Of a stretch of 64,000 nucleotides of DNA, positions 45,816-57,963 are shown piece after piece (position 1 is the first letter of the stretch; the number at the start of each line of letters is the position of its first letter). The DNA is taken from assembly GCA_921293015.1 (NCBI GenBank), contig OV121095.1:39591484-39655483 (forward strand). The letters run 5' to 3'. The notes under the pieces are model-generated. The model had not been told where the DNA came from. It worked only from the letters and a program-made list of their open reading frames with translations, and did not search any database. The DNA comes from Phorcus lineatus. Taxonomy: Eukaryota > Mollusca > Gastropoda > Trochida > Trochidae. The position numbers and the translations under genes were made by a program.

Positions 45816-48800
45816 CTTTTCTAAGATGCTAAAATAATCTATACGGGGAACACTCTGATTTTAATTATCTCGAACAGGGCTAACTGTTCGCTATTCCAAG
45901 TATGGAACCCAACCCCTAGTTTAAAACGACATTTAGACATTTAAAAAACCCTTTACTTTTACAAACTCGTGTCGTGCGATCATGCAGTGCGGACCACATT
46001 GCCCATATAAGGCTTATCACATGGTTAACATTCCACAAAGAATTATGGGTATTCTTTGTTTTGGAAGCGTGATGGCGGACTGAATCCGGGCATCTAATTT
46101 TTTGCTGCTGTCATAAACGTTGAAGGTGATGCTTTAGTCTCTTATACAAGCAGACTGTTGGGGCTGTACACATAGAATTACTTAATCATTAGGTTGGCCT
46201 TATCACATTGAACCTGGTCGAGACGGTTGACGTGAACCAACGTCACAGTCCGACGGGAGGCGTGACCTGAATAGAAAAAAAACGGTGTCACTCGAAGGTA
46301 GACAAGCATTTTCTGTCCATTCTTCTTTACGGTAAATAGAAATAGATGATTCGAAACTAGTCTCTGTTAATAGAAACATTAATACGATTATGTCGTTAGA
46401 CATTGATAGGGGGATAAGCCATGTTGTTCGAAGAATCGAGATGAAAGGTTACCATGGACGCGTGATCACGAGGGGGCAGCGGGGAAGAGCGGATATAACG
46501 TCATTCAATTGTTACGTCATGAAAAAACTATACCTTTAATGTCTCATAAAGTACTTTTTTCGTTTGTTCTAATCGCTAGGCATCTTAGAAATACTGTTGA
46601 AACCATGTTTTTCTTTATCACACTACGTTATATAAAAATTGTGTAAGTCTACAACATTATACTGGAGATTTGTTTCATGCATTTTCGTGACCCATGGATC
46701 GTATAGATTAAAGCTGTTTTTTTATCTCATGCATGTAACATGCTTTATTAATCCTTAAATCTGGATTCAATGAACATTTATGTGAAATTGATCATCTTTG
46801 TAAACACGGTTCAGTAACACAAGTCGATATCTTCCCTGGTCCTCTTAAACGGTTCTACGAGTGATTTTCTTCCATGTATATATAACCACCGATACATCCG
46901 GATCTTCAAATTTTCTAATGTGCTTATTATTTCTCTAAGGTGGTTAATTGTAGTTTGTGGGACCATTAAAAGAAGATTACATTCGCTCACGTCGTTTGTC
47001 CTAGAAGTAAAACGTGCAGGAGTGAGGTCCGCAAATCTCCTGAGATGCAAAAACTAGCAGTTTTGAAGGAAAAGCTAATGCATAAATGCTTGCAGTTTTT
47101 AAATCTTTATTCATTTTGCTCTTTTGGATTACGCGAGAAAAGTGCTTTGTATTTTATGTTTACATTTTCCTCCTTTATTCTAAAATTTGAGAAAACAATG
47201 ATACCTTAGCTTGTATCCTATACCTTAAATCATAGCGACCTTTTTTTTCTATTACAAAATTCTGTTTGTGGTAAGTGCTTATCCTAAGTGGTATAAACTG
47301 GTGTAACAGAGCTCTCGAAATGTGCTCTATATGAATCACTAACAAAATACAGCTGCTGAACAAAAGTTTGGAATCGGTCAAACGTAACTTCGGAAACAGA
47401 AAATAGGGCAGATTGTTTTTGAAAAAGTTAGAAAGGTTACAAAACTACTAATACCTTTGAACGTGTGCTTTATGCTCGTGATATCGATTAGCGAAGGAAT
47501 ATTTTAATTTTCAGTTTTCATATCATTTTTTAAAATATATTTTACGTGTTCTGATTGGATATGTAGGATGTTTTGAATGTATTCTATCATTGATGGTAAC
47601 ACGTGTCGCATTCAAATGATATGCTATGAAAATGTTCGATCTCTATAATCACCAATTCCGTGAAATGCGAAATTGCATCGTCCGAAATGTTTTAAGAAGA
47701 CTCTCCTACAACTATGGACTAAGGATATCACAAAATAGGTCATTAAAAAATTGTCTTTACACATTTAATTTTGTTAAAGAAATAATCATCTGTTACGATA
47801 ATGTAAGCAGCTGTCGTCTTGGTGTCCTTGTTTATCAAATGACGTAATTATCTGTAAATCAGTATGTTGCATGCTTCGCAAAGTTCAGAAACTTATTGTG
47901 TCATGAAAAGTAAACTCTTCAATAAGATTTGATTTAAAACAAATGAAATTGAACCACATGTTTTACAAGTTAGCATCAGCTACATGAAAAGGGAAGATAA
48001 GGCAGAATAAAAAAATGTAAGTAAACATTGCCTTGAGTGTTCAGTGAAAAGGAAACTATTTTCCGTGTTAGTGCTCGTATATCACGATCTTCGACTTCTC
48101 AGATGTGCTGATGAGCTCCTTTAAGATGCTATTCAAAGGGTTATTAAACTAAGATTCTTTCCGATAACATTATGAGTGGCACAACTAGAAACCTTAGTCA
48201 TGATGCACTGATAACCTATTAATTAGAATTAATCAAATGATATATTGTCCTCAATCAATATTCATTCACTCCCTACTGGCTTTAACTCGTAACATGAACC
48301 AGCTTTGTCATTATCATGAATATTGCAGTTTTGAAAAAAATCAAGGCTGTTATTGTTTGACGAGAAATACAACAAACTAACATAACAAAGTCATCAATTA
48401 AACAGCTGCCAAGTTAACACCAACAAAAAGGAGAACTAGGCATATGCAAAAATTCCGTCCACCAGGAAATTCCCATTCTTCCAAAGACCAATGACCAGAC
48501 ATTCCATCCTCAGACACACTGACAATTCTTCCGATCCACAGTGTCTGGGGCACTCTGAGCACCAACACTATTTTAGCCTGGTTTTAACTTTTAACGTTTA
48601 CTGAGAGTTTTAACGTTTATCTTACGAAATGGACAAACGTACAAAAGCAAAAGTCAATAAAAGATCTTGACAAAAATGAAAGTTAACAAACTGAAAAAGT
48701 GGTTACATTTCTTACAGTTCCCAATAATTTAATCTCATCATTCGCACGAACTGAAAAGGAACAACATCTTATGAGGTGCAGTTACTGTAAGAAGGAACTT

Positions 48801-49285
48801 TCCCCAATTGGCTACAGGGCTGTCACCTTCTGATAACAAATAACACATGATGTGAACAGAAAACATTTTCCTCCTTATTCAGAACTACCTGTCAATTACT
48901 GATTTCGTTTTTGTTCACCAATCTCGTCCAAATGATGTCTCTAAACATTAAACTTGTCAGAGGTTGTGTAAATGCGCGTTGAATGGGTACAAAGTAACTG
49001 CCACGTTATTGATGATTATTCATTGTTAGTGTTTATGATTTATGTCATACCATTGAGTCTCTCTTTTAGGGTTAAATTGAATGTCAAAATGCAGTCGCCA
49101 CTGTTTCAGATAATTTGAGTTGCCCAAGTGCTTTTAAAATATGTATTGTATTTGATTGACACGTTTACGAGGGAATTGGTTTTAGATTTCTATATTTATA
49201 ATTGCATTCATTCGGACCAATAAAATCATGATTTACAAAACGTTTACAGATTTGAATGTTACATAGCATTTTTTCTTTTGTCTAT
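45816..49285. other. Intergenic, no gene seen
   Basis: Candidate promoter features only: AAGCGTGATGGCGGACTG at 46066-46082 (YY1-like) and a CRE-like pair AACGTCATTCAATTGTTACG at 46497-46516 that resembles 27340-27370. Short frames at 46203-46403 and 46811-47050 (minus) show no motif. Confidence 0.35.
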
Positions 49286-49290
49286 ATTTG

Positions 49291-49520
49291 GGGCAGGATA
49301 GCGCAGGGCATAGCGCTTTAGGCTTTTGATCCGTAGTTCGAATCCCGTTGGGTGCTCGGCAACTTTGTCTGCAGTAGCGAACTGTTCTGTACGCAGTGTC
49401 GCCCCTGGTTTGCTTGTTCCAGCCGATACTCGCAGGTTTCACAGCAATGCATAGCCATTATGGTGTTGCGGGCTTTCTCCCTTCAATAACACTACTTACA
49501 CTAGCAACGTTTAAACCTAG
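49291..49520 (+). mobile_element. tRNA-like SINE
   Basis: A box-A-like GATAGCGCAGGGCATAGCG (49298-49316) and a box-B-like GTAGTTCGAATCCC (49332-49345) lie 20-odd bases apart, as in a tRNA. The head is followed by a longer unrelated body up to about 49520 (TTTCTCCCTTCAATAAC near its end). It does not fold as a good tRNA. It differs from the element at 1912, so it belongs to another SINE family. Confidence 0.55.
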
Positions 49521-50280
49521 ACCACCTCACCTGTTAAGATAAGCAACAAGACGAAGGCGATTCCTTTTACTCAATGCAGTGATAATTCGTGTTCAGGATA
49601 AATTTTTGTATCCTGATTTCAAAAGATTGCCATATAACCTTTATCTAAGTTTTAACATGGAATGGTAACGTGTTGACAAGATTATACTATATATACTTTC
49701 CTTATAATTTTGTTACGATATATTCGGAAACTCTGATAAGACAAGAGCCTCAAACATTAAACCATTTTGTGATGAATGCAAACAAAACATATCTTCACAA
49801 AATGAATTCATGCCAATAAAGGATGCAATTTCTATACTTAATGGATTCTTTTTATTTTTCGAAATAATTCAAACTTTTTTGGTTTTAATTTGCTAAACAA
49901 AAACAAACTTTATGCAGTTCTTCATATACTGTATTTTTGCCAATAACAACAAGTCAAGCACTTGCCTTAAGGTTTACTCTTTTTCTACTATTAATTCATT
50001 GTTTATTTACCAGGTACTTTATTGTCCTCAAAAACGTTTTATCAGACATTATAACCAACATGAAATGCGAGTGTGGTTTTCTTTGAAAATATGACTTTGA
50101 TATGTGTGTTCGAGTTGCTTGTCAACTTTCTGATGGATAGTTTGTCAACCTTTTTGATCCTAATTACCTGTATACAGGGTGCTGAAGAAGTGTTTTAAGT
50201 GTTATAACATGTAAAATGCTACCATGGATTTCAGTGTCCTCAAATGAAATACTTGTTACATTACATCATCACAGCATATA
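49521..50280. other. Intergenic, no gene seen
   Basis: AT-rich, nothing recognisable. Confidence 0.4.
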
Positions 50281-50284
50281 GGTG

Positions 50285-50700
50285 CATAGTTCTATTATAA
50301 GCTAGTTCTAATACAACATTTCAAAAGATCAAAATAAAAATGCTACATCTGTATATACCTGATAATTAACAGAAGCTTTCGATTGATACAAACGTTTGTA
50401 ACACTGTTTAAAAAAATGTGACATGTTCTCTAAAATTCAAGTTACAGAAAAATATCAACATTTACATCAATATCACCACAGATTATCAATGACAAGAACT
50501 GTAAGTATTATAAGCTAGTTCTTACACAACAATTAAAGAGATTAGAAATGAATTTTTCTCCAATATGTGTTATAACAAAACGAAGTTTTCGATTGGCACT
50601 AACTTTGGTAACAATGTGTTTAAAAACGTAGACATTTTTCAAAACTTCTGCTTGCAGGAAGATATCAACATTTACATCAATATCTACACAGTATATTATA
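50285..50700 (+). repeat. Diverged tandem duplication, about 212 bp
   Basis: TATTATAAGCTAGTTCT at about 50295 recurs at about 50507. Both units continue through GTTTTCGATTG or GCTTTCGATTG, GGTAACA/TGTAACA, and end with ATATCAACATTTACATCAAT. Only about two-thirds similar by eye, so old. Confidence 0.7.
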
Positions 50701-53430
50701 AAAAGTACTATATTGTAGGTGTAGTGGATCGAAATAAATTAAGTTTGTTTAAGCGCAAATATTCAAAAGATGACAAATAATGTAACACTTCTGGTTATTA
50801 CTTGCGTGACGACATGAGACTTACTTTTTTATTCTGTTAGAATGGATCATTTTCTTAACTTTCGATTATCATCTTTAGTTCATCAATTGTTAAGATTTTA
50901 TAATGGCACCTCAAAAACTAAAGGAATTCGTTTGTAGGCAGTTGTGTTGGAAGTCCTTAAAGATGAATGGTTTGACATCAGACCATGCCAGTAATTACAG
51001 ACACATCCATTATTTGTGCTTCTTTAAAAAAGATAATTGTAATTTCACCAAGCTGTGATCTTTCTCATTTTGGTAAAATTAAATTCACATCAAGGAGTAT
51101 TGGAGGCAAACAAATTTAAATGTCATTTCTCTCTACCACAGTTGGTTGCTGTGTCAATCTAAATTTAAAGAGATAGGATGTTCGATTTTTTATCTACTCG
51201 TACAGTATAGAAGCCGTGTTAGAGTCTATCAAACACATATTTACATACTAGTACAAACAAGTGATTAACATCAACATAATACAATCATACCCATACGATT
51301 AATTAATTACTAAATTTTAAAGCCATGGGGAAAATGTCATAATATTCCACGTTGTTGAAATAATGGGATCATTTACATTTACAGAAATATAGCAGCCTCA
51401 CAAATGTTATTATACAAGCTCCAATGTCTGGCAGTGGAAAAGTTCCTGATGTTAGTAAGGTCATACGGCTAATAGTGCAGTCAAATATTTCGTTACACGT
51501 ATATCTACGCGATAAGCATTATTGAGCTTGTGCAAATTTAAATAAGACGGTCACACAAATTGTTATGTTTACACAAATCTTTAAGTAGCTTCTGGTTAGT
51601 GCAAAATAGTTATAAGTAAATCCTGTAATATACTTATTGTATTATATCCAATTAAAATCATTTCAAGGACTACGGGGGGAGTCATGTTTAAATCAACTAC
51701 AAATAAAATACAAGCATTTTGTTTATCTCGCCAAAGATCGTCATAGATTTATATTTAATTATATTTTTTGCAACAAACTAAGTACCATTCATGAGTATTC
51801 ATTTTGAGAACACATTGTTAAAATGGAGACTCTAATCAGAAATTAGATTTCTTTAAAATACACTTGGAAATGCGATTAAGGCTTATGAACAAGTGAAAAT
51901 CACAAGACACAAAATAAATTGAATCACTGTTTGGTAAAACGTTCACTGAGTACGCAGTCTGGTCTAAAACAGGAAATTGGTAGTCGACACATGTCTCCAC
52001 TTTTGATTGTAAAGATTTACTTTCACAAGAAGATTTTGTTGATTGCTGCAAATATCCATGCAAGGTCGAACACTGGCAATCACAAAAAATCTCATTATTG
52101 CGACCTCAAGAATAACAATAAAATTGTATACATCGATGAGAAAATTCGTGTCGAGCTTTTGTTTTCAAACAGGAGCAAATAGCTTACCCTTCCAAGGGTC
52201 ACTGAAGCACCCCAACCGTCCCGTAAAGATATTGACTCAATAGGCGGTGTATAACAGAGGCTTAGCGTGTGTTTTATAAGTGGATTTGATCTCCCTCGTA
52301 AGCATCAAATATATTTTGTGTGATGGATCCATTGTGTTGACCAAGGTTATTTCTCAAATTCCTAAATGTTATTTAGGAAACGCATTAATGTCTTGCCTAA
52401 ATATACGATGTTCCCTTTAGAAATAACATCATCACTGCATATTAACTAGTTTGTCTCACATTTAAACTTTTCGACTTTTGTTTCTGTAGTTTTAAGAAAA
52501 TGTATGTTTGCTTAAACGAAATTAAGTAACAGACAGGATTGAAAAGGTTGCTAAACGTTATTCGTACATCAGAAAAACACTTGGTAAAGAATCGAAAATA
52601 AAGTATTTGAGTCTCTCCACGAGTGGTTTAAATTACATCAAATTGAATGTTTCCTTTCACAATAGAGTATAGAACACCAAAAATAATTGAAGCACACTTT
52701 ACTGTTTTCTGTTTTCCAGAGTAGTTAAAAATAATGACATGCTATTTGAATAGATTTTACGTTTGTTGAGGGAGATTCCATTCAAATTACACCGCTTGCA
52801 AATATGTTTGAAACTCATTTTACCAGACAAGACTACATAACAAACATGTCCCCAGTGTTGAAGAAAGTAAGTATCCTCATTGTTAGCATAAACATTGTTC
52901 CTCAAAACCGTTATATCAAGGACATTTAGCATAATAACAAGATGACCATGATACATTTTTGGATTTCTCTTTAAATTTTAAGTTTCTCCTTATGTCTCTT
53001 AACCTTTCAATTTGTTAAATCCGTCAAAACGCTGGCATTTGTAAGAAAAACGTTCTTAGCATCCTAAGGGTTTTTAAGTAGAACATTATTATCTCTAATG
53101 CCGCTTTTATTCGTAAATTGACCATACTAGCACGTTTTTTAAAGATTTATTTTCTTCAAATTGTCCCTTGTAAATTATTTTATTCCAAATGGTTAGAATA
53201 TTTTATTATTCAATCTTATAATCCGTATTCGTAGATGAAGTAATCAAGTAGGCCTATCAGGAAAAATCACTGGCTTCGAATAAGTGTGAAAACTATTCAT
53301 TGAGGTAAGTAAATGGATTTGCAAAGCTTAACAGTTCATGATATGTTTATTTTAAAACTGTTGCTATTGATTAAAACAAATGGCCATAAGTATTAAGTTT
53401 CGTTATATCACTTCAATTATCTAAAAACTT
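50701..53430. other. Intergenic, no gene seen
   Basis: AT-rich. Short frames of 60-87 codons on both strands have no recognisable motif. Confidence 0.4.
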
Positions 53431-53459
53431 TAACTTTGTATCGCAACATATTTTGCGTT

Positions 53460-53660
53460 GTCCATTTAGGCCTCGGGATGCTTCGGCTCAGCTTCAATGT
53501 AGTCAGCCGACTAGTGAATAAATATATCCGGACAATACATGTAAAGGATCGTCCCCGTCCTGGTAGACTTCGTGCAGTCACACTTCTATATGTTAGGGCT
53601 TTATTGCGTCATGTTCGGCGTGCATTACCGTCGTCAACATCGCCGCCGAAGTAGCCAAAC
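53460..53660 (+). pseudogene. Tc1/mariner transposase relic (HTH part)
   Basis: The translation GMLRLSFNVVSRLVNKYIRT followed by DRPRPGRLRAVT resembles the second helix-turn-helix and the GRPR-like AT-hook junction of Tc1-type transposases (consensus VSRL...RY..T..V.DRPRPGRPR). The frame then decays and stops at 53654. No DDE catalytic motifs or terminal inverted repeats are visible, so this is a fragment of a long-dead copy. Confidence 0.6.
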
Positions 53661-53909
53661 TGTGCACAGATGGCTCATAATTAATTAGCCAGTAGAGTCA
53701 TTAAAAGTCCATACCTAACACTAAAATCTCAAATCATTTCCACTGTTTGGGATGCTAAAAGAATGTTTTGCTATTCTGGTGTGGTTCTTAAACTTCAAAT
53801 ATCAAAGAGCAAGGTTATCTAGGTAAAGTAAAGGAAACACTTTTGCATACAGCGGAAACATAGTTACTCATTAGGAAGTTTGTCAACAGTCATTAGTAAA
53901 TTGGTCGTG

Positions 53910-54145
53910 TAAATGCTAAGAAAATACATATATATTTTTGTGTTTCATCTCCAATGTTTTTTGAAAAAAAACTTTAACCAAAGGGTTAGAAATCCTAAAA
54001 AAATACATATATGTTGTGGTGTTTCATCTCCCAAGTTTTATGAAGAAATCTTTAAACCATGTGTAAGAAATGCTTAGAAAATACATATATGTTGTGGTGT
54101 TTCATCTCCAAAGTTTTATGAAGAAATCTTTAAACCATGTGTGAC
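53910..54145 (+). repeat. Three-copy tandem repeat, about 78 bp
   Basis: AAATACATATAT ... GTGTTTCATCTCC ... GTTTTATGAAGAAATCTTTA is repeated three times. The last two copies are nearly identical and the first is diverged. Confidence 0.85.
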
Positions 54146-54960
54146 ATGAATAAGATTGCATATTTTCTATTTTGAGGGTTATCTGGTTTGACTTTTAAAA
54201 ACTTTATCTTCTTTTAAAAGCAAGAAGTCAGTAAATTGTTATCTTTATTGAGCCGAGCATAGTTAGCATAGGTAGGTAAACGGTATATAAACGATAATGG
54301 GTCTCTGACCGTGACCTGTAACTTTGAAGGTGAACATTCAAACAAAGGTTATAGATTAATAGTTGGTAAACATCTTGGTTCGAATGACAAAATTAATAAC
54401 CTCCACCCTAAATTTCGATATGCGAATCACTGATGCATTGTCAAGACATGTTCAAAGTTTCAGAAAAAAATATAAAACTCTTGAAGAAGTTGAATTCACG
54501 AGGCAGGCAATGTCAGCTTGAAAAGCCTGAGTCGACAACTTTAAGTCATTGGCCTAACTCCAAATCAAAGCATCATGCCGAGGTGATCTAATAATAATGA
54601 TAATAATGATAATAATAAGTAGTCTTGTATTGCGCCAAAATACTCCAATCACGCAAATGTGGTTAACACATGGTGGTTTTTGTGGAACAAGTGAGTATTG
54701 AGCTCTGACTGAAATGTGTCTCGGGATGGACGGATTTGTCTAATCTAACCAAAGAAGTTTAACACATTTCACTAGCAGAATTAATATAAATAAAAGCTAT
54801 CAATTATATCCACACTCTATTAACATCATGTTTTAATCGAAATACATCATATTTAGTCAAAAGTAGTCCAATGAAGCTTAGAATGTGTGCACTGAGTATT
54901 GTAATTTGTTTCATATATCCACATGCCTTTAAAAAATCATAATCTGAAAATAAACGTTAA
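54146..54960. other. Intergenic with a TAA/ATG microsatellite
   Basis: A short mixed (TAA)n/(ATG)n run lies at 54589-54618, followed by TCTTGTATTGCGCC, which may be the end of a dispersed repeat. No gene. Confidence 0.4.
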
Positions 54961-54964
54961 TCTT

Positions 54965-54966
<2 letters not shown>

Positions 54967-55013
<47 letters not shown>
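54967..55013. repeat. (TA)n microsatellite
   Basis: About 46 bp of alternating TA directly abutting the 3' end of the Penelope-like element on its right. Confidence 0.95.
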
Positions 55014-55017
<4 letters not shown>

Positions 55018-55045
55018 AGACAAAAAATGACACATAGCCATCATT

Positions 55046-55079
55046 ACTCCAACATGTTTCATTGATATCTTCAGGGAGT
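55046..55079 (-). ncRNA. Hammerhead-ribozyme-like motif (Penelope element 1, 3' end)
   Basis: Minus strand: stem I ACTCC, box CTGAAGA, very short stem II (ATCAAT), box GAAA, palindromic ACATGT, one U, then GGAGT closing stem I perfectly. The weak stem II is the least convincing part. Confidence 0.5.
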
Positions 55080-55186
55080 CTTACAAAAACAGTTATGACG
55101 TTATGATGTCACAATATAATTGACATAACAATGGTATGACGTCACAATATAGCAAGTGGTAGGATGGACACAATATGTTATTATTC

Positions 55187-57559
55187 TTAAGCATTAAGTT
55201 GAGGTTTTAACATTTTAATGAAAAAGTCTTCTTTCAACTGACGCATTATTCTATCATTTGTATCCATTTTGTAGAATGGGAATATTTTGAATTTAATGTC
55301 TTTGTCTTTTGCACATGTATCCAAGTGGGCACTAAGTGGTATACAACGTGTCTCAGGACATTTTATTTGTTGTTTATGGACGCGGACTCTGTCTCTGAGG
55401 CACTCAGTTTGTCCAATATATTCACCGGAACACCCTTGACATATAATGACATATATGACATGTTTTGCTGCACAATCAATATTGGAGCGCACATAAAATC
55501 TCTCGTTTCTGTTTATGAATTTTATACTGGAATTTTCAAAAATATATGGACATGTTCCACAATTACCTCTGTTACATTTAGAAACTCTGTACTCTGGAGA
55601 GGTAGTGTTTGAGTCAAATCTTGCCTTAGTTAAGCACTGCTTTAAATTTTTACTTTGGCGTTTACTTTTGATAAAATTAACATTATCAATTATTTTGGAC
55701 ATTTTTTCATCACACATGAGAATAGGTGTGTTTTGTCTAATACTCTGGAACATATCTGGATTGAGTGGATTATGTGTTGAGACATATGCAATATCAATTG
55801 TTTCAGATTTCTCTTTCTTCCTTACTGTTAAGAGTTCTCTTCTTTTGATGGATTTTGCTTTATTGATTCCATCCTCAACCAGAAACGGCGGGTATCCTCT
55901 TTTATGAAGCAACACTTTTAGTTCTCTGAGTCTGATATCCCTTGTATCTTCATTGGAACAGATCATGCAAATACGTCTTGACAGGTTGTATGGGATACTT
56001 CTCTTTGTATGTGATGGGTGACATGATGAAAAATCCAAGTATTGCTTAGTGTCGGTAGGCTTATAATACAAGTCTGTCTCTAAAAGACCGTCTGATATTC
56101 TAACAATAGTATCCAAGAAGGGAATTTCATTGTCACTTGTTTCCATAGTAAACACAATGTGTTCGTTCATTTTATTCAATGTCTTGTAGAACGTATCTAG
56201 TTGGTTATTTGAGAATGGCCATAAAATGAAACAGTCATCTAAATATCGACGCCAATGTTCAATGAAGTAGTTACAGATTTCACTACCTAAGTTTTCCTGT
56301 AACTTGACAATTAATTTGTTCTCAATATATCCTAGCACCAAGGTTGCGTATGTTGGTGCCATTTTTGTACCCATAGCCGTACCTTTAATTTGCCTGTAAT
56401 GTGTACCGTCAAAGAAGAACACATTGTTTGTTAATATGAATTTCACACTTTCAAGAATAAAAGATTTAGTGAATCTTTCAGACAAAAGCTCTGGGTGCTT
56501 GTCAAGCCAGTATTCTATTGCTTCAAGTCCCAGTTCATGAGGAATATTGGAATATAAACTTTTAACATCAAATGTGACTAATTTGGTATTATCAGGGATA
56601 GTTTCAGGCAGAAAGTTTATGAAATCCATTGTATCTCTGGTATAACTTCTTACTTTAGTAAGATATGGTTTCAAAAGAATATCTATGAAATTGCTCAAAC
56701 GATGTGTCCCACAACTAGGACCGGCAATTATTGGTCGTAATTTAAGATCTGTGGGATGTTCACATGTGATATACTTTTCCGAAGAGTTAGCACATTTCTC
56801 TGTAATATCTTTGCATTTATGAATTTTAGGCAAACCATAAAAGTTGCTTTCTTTACATGGAAAATTTGTAAGATAGTCAAATTCCTTATTTGTCATTACA
56901 TCTCCAAAATGTTTGAGAAATTTATTCAATCGTTTTAATGTATAGATATCCTTTGTCTCCTCATAACTTTCCTTATCATTTAACATTTCTAGGGACATTC
57001 TAACATAATTTTCAACATCCATTATTACAACTGCGCCGCCTTTATCTGCTTCTTTGATAATAATACTTTTATCGTTACACAGATTTTTTAAAGCATCTCT
57101 CTCTAAAATAGAAATATTGGTTTTATTCTTATTTCTAAAACATGTGCTAGGAATATGTGATATGGTTTCTACGTATCTGTCTAAATTAACATTCCTACCT
57201 TTTCGGGGAATCCAATTACTTTTGTTTTTAACAATGGAAGTATCCTCAATATTATCTTGATCATAGAAATATTCAGTATTGCGCAAATGGCGACTAAATT
57301 CACTTATGTCTTTTCTTAATTCTTCAGTGTTTGGCCTATCTGGTGAAGGGGTAAATTTTAAACCTTTGCTTAAAATGTTTATCTCAATGGATGTTAAATC
57401 CCGTTTTGAGAGGTTCACAATTTTTACATCCTCTTCTTCATGTGATGGTTCCTTATCCCCTTCTGGGTTGAACTTCTTCCCGGCTCTAAAAAACAGTTCC
57501 GGTGTACCGGTGAATATATTGGACAAACTGAGTGCCTCAGAGACAGAGTCCGCGTCCAT
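55187..57559 (-). CDS. Penelope-like reverse transcriptase with GIY-YIG endonuclease
   Basis: The frame is uninterrupted for about 790 codons from the first ATG (57559) to the stop at 55187-55189. The parts, in order: a conserved N-terminal segment (ADKGGAVVIMD), NFYGLPKIHK, LRPIIAGP, reverse-transcriptase motif A (FDVKSLYSNIP, near 56560), motif B (GTAMGTKMAPTYATLVLG), the catalytic YLDD (about 56234-56245), a CNRGNCGTC zinc-binding-like linker (about 55550-55577), and a C-terminal GIY-YIG nuclease (VIYVIIC ... GEYIGQT, about 55410-55440). The reverse transcriptase copies the element's RNA at a target nicked by the nuclease. The first 20 or so residues, up to FTGTP, are read from the antisense of the inverted repeat arm, so the natural N-terminus is missing. 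All core motifs are intact. A GTG-initiated extension to 57610 is not credible. Confidence 0.9.
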   Translation of the reverse strand: MDADSVSEALSLSNIFTGTPELFFRAGKKFNPEGDKEPSHEEEDVKIVNLSKRDLTSIEINILSKGLKFTPSPDRPNTEELRKDISEFSRHLRNTEYFYDQDNIEDTSIVKNKSNWIPRKGRNVNLDRYVETISHIPSTCFRNKNKTNISILERDALKNLCNDKSIIIKEADKGGAVVIMDVENYVRMSLEMLNDKESYEETKDIYTLKRLNKFLKHFGDVMTNKEFDYLTNFPCKESNFYGLPKIHKCKDITEKCANSSEKYITCEHPTDLKLRPIIAGPSCGTHRLSNFIDILLKPYLTKVRSYTRDTMDFINFLPETIPDNTKLVTFDVKSLYSNIPHELGLEAIEYWLDKHPELLSERFTKSFILESVKFILTNNVFFFDGTHYRQIKGTAMGTKMAPTYATLVLGYIENKLIVKLQENLGSEICNYFIEHWRRYLDDCFILWPFSNNQLDTFYKTLNKMNEHIVFTMETSDNEIPFLDTIVRISDGLLETDLYYKPTDTKQYLDFSSCHPSHTKRSIPYNLSRRICMICSNEDTRDIRLRELKVLLHKRGYPPFLVEDGINKAKSIKRRELLTVRKKEKSETIDIAYVSTHNPLNPDMFQSIRQNTPILMCDEKMSKIIDNVNFIKSKRQSKNLKQCLTKARFDSNTTSPEYRVSKCNRGNCGTCPYIFENSSIKFINRNERFYVRSNIDCAAKHVIYVIICQGCSGEYIGQTECLRDRVRVHKQQIKCPETRCIPLSAHLDTCAKDKDIKFKIFPFYKMDTNDRIMRQLKEDFFIKMLKPQLNA

Positions 57560-57748
57560 AAACAACAAATAAAATGTCCTGAGACACGTTGTATACCACT
57601 TAGTGCCCACTTGGATACATGTGCAAAAGACAAAGACATTAAATTCAAAATATTCCCATTCTACAAAATGGATACAAATGATAGAATAATGCGTCAGTTG
57701 AAAGAAGACTTTTTCATTAAAATGTTAAAACCTCAACTTAATGCTTAA
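57501..57748 (+). pseudogene. GIY-YIG fragment in the inverted arm
   Basis: On the plus strand this segment reads GEYIGQTECLRDRVRVHKQQ and continues to KPQLNA and a stop at about 57746-57748, the same C-terminus as the element's main frame. It has neither a start nor a reverse transcriptase. It is the coding part of the inverted 3'-end copy and provides the antisense used as the N-terminus of the main frame. Confidence 0.85.
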
Positions 57749-57855
57749 GAATAATAACATATTGTGTCCATCCTACCACTTGCTATATTGTGACGTCATA
57801 CCATTGTTATGTCAATTATATTGTGACATCATAACGTCATAACTGTTTTTGTAAG

Positions 57856-57889
57856 ACTCCCTGAAGATATCAATGAAACATGTTGGAGT
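57856..57889 (+). ncRNA. Hammerhead-ribozyme-like motif (inverted arm)
   Basis: Same sequence as 55046-55079, on the plus strand. A transcript of the whole element in either direction would contain one copy of this motif in sense. Confidence 0.5.
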
Positions 57890-57959
57890 AATGATGGCTA
57901 TGTGTCATTTTTTGTCTTTGAATATATAATACTGTATACTTGTGAACTCTTTTTCAAAT

Positions 57960-57963
<4 letters not shown>

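Larger units (their letters stand above)
55011..57926 (-). mobile_element. Penelope-like element with inverted 3'-end copy
   Basis: Read on the minus strand, the element has a reverse transcriptase/GIY-YIG reading frame (57.5 to 55.19 kb) and a 3' untranslated end (55186-55011) that finishes at a (TA)n tract. Upstream of the frame, 57501-57926 is an inverted copy of 55011-55434: both hold the 3' untranslated region and the last 80 or so codons of the GIY-YIG domain. Within the arms I see only a single obvious mismatch near the inner edge. Inverted or partial extra copies are a known habit of Penelope-like elements. The arms carry a hammerhead-like motif and ATGACGTCAC. The clade within Penelope-like elements is not settled by eye. 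Confidence 0.88.

Noticed and set aside
3901-46082. ATGGCGGC motifs at 3903, 40438 and 46073 as gene starts
   Set aside because: All three resemble YY1 sites or Kozak starts, but the frames from them are short and featureless; kept only as possible promoter motifs.
55325-55612. Plus-strand frame beginning MGTKWYTTCLRTF
   Set aside because: Antisense of the GIY-YIG coding region. The same peptide opens the minus-strand frame only because the arm is inverted there.
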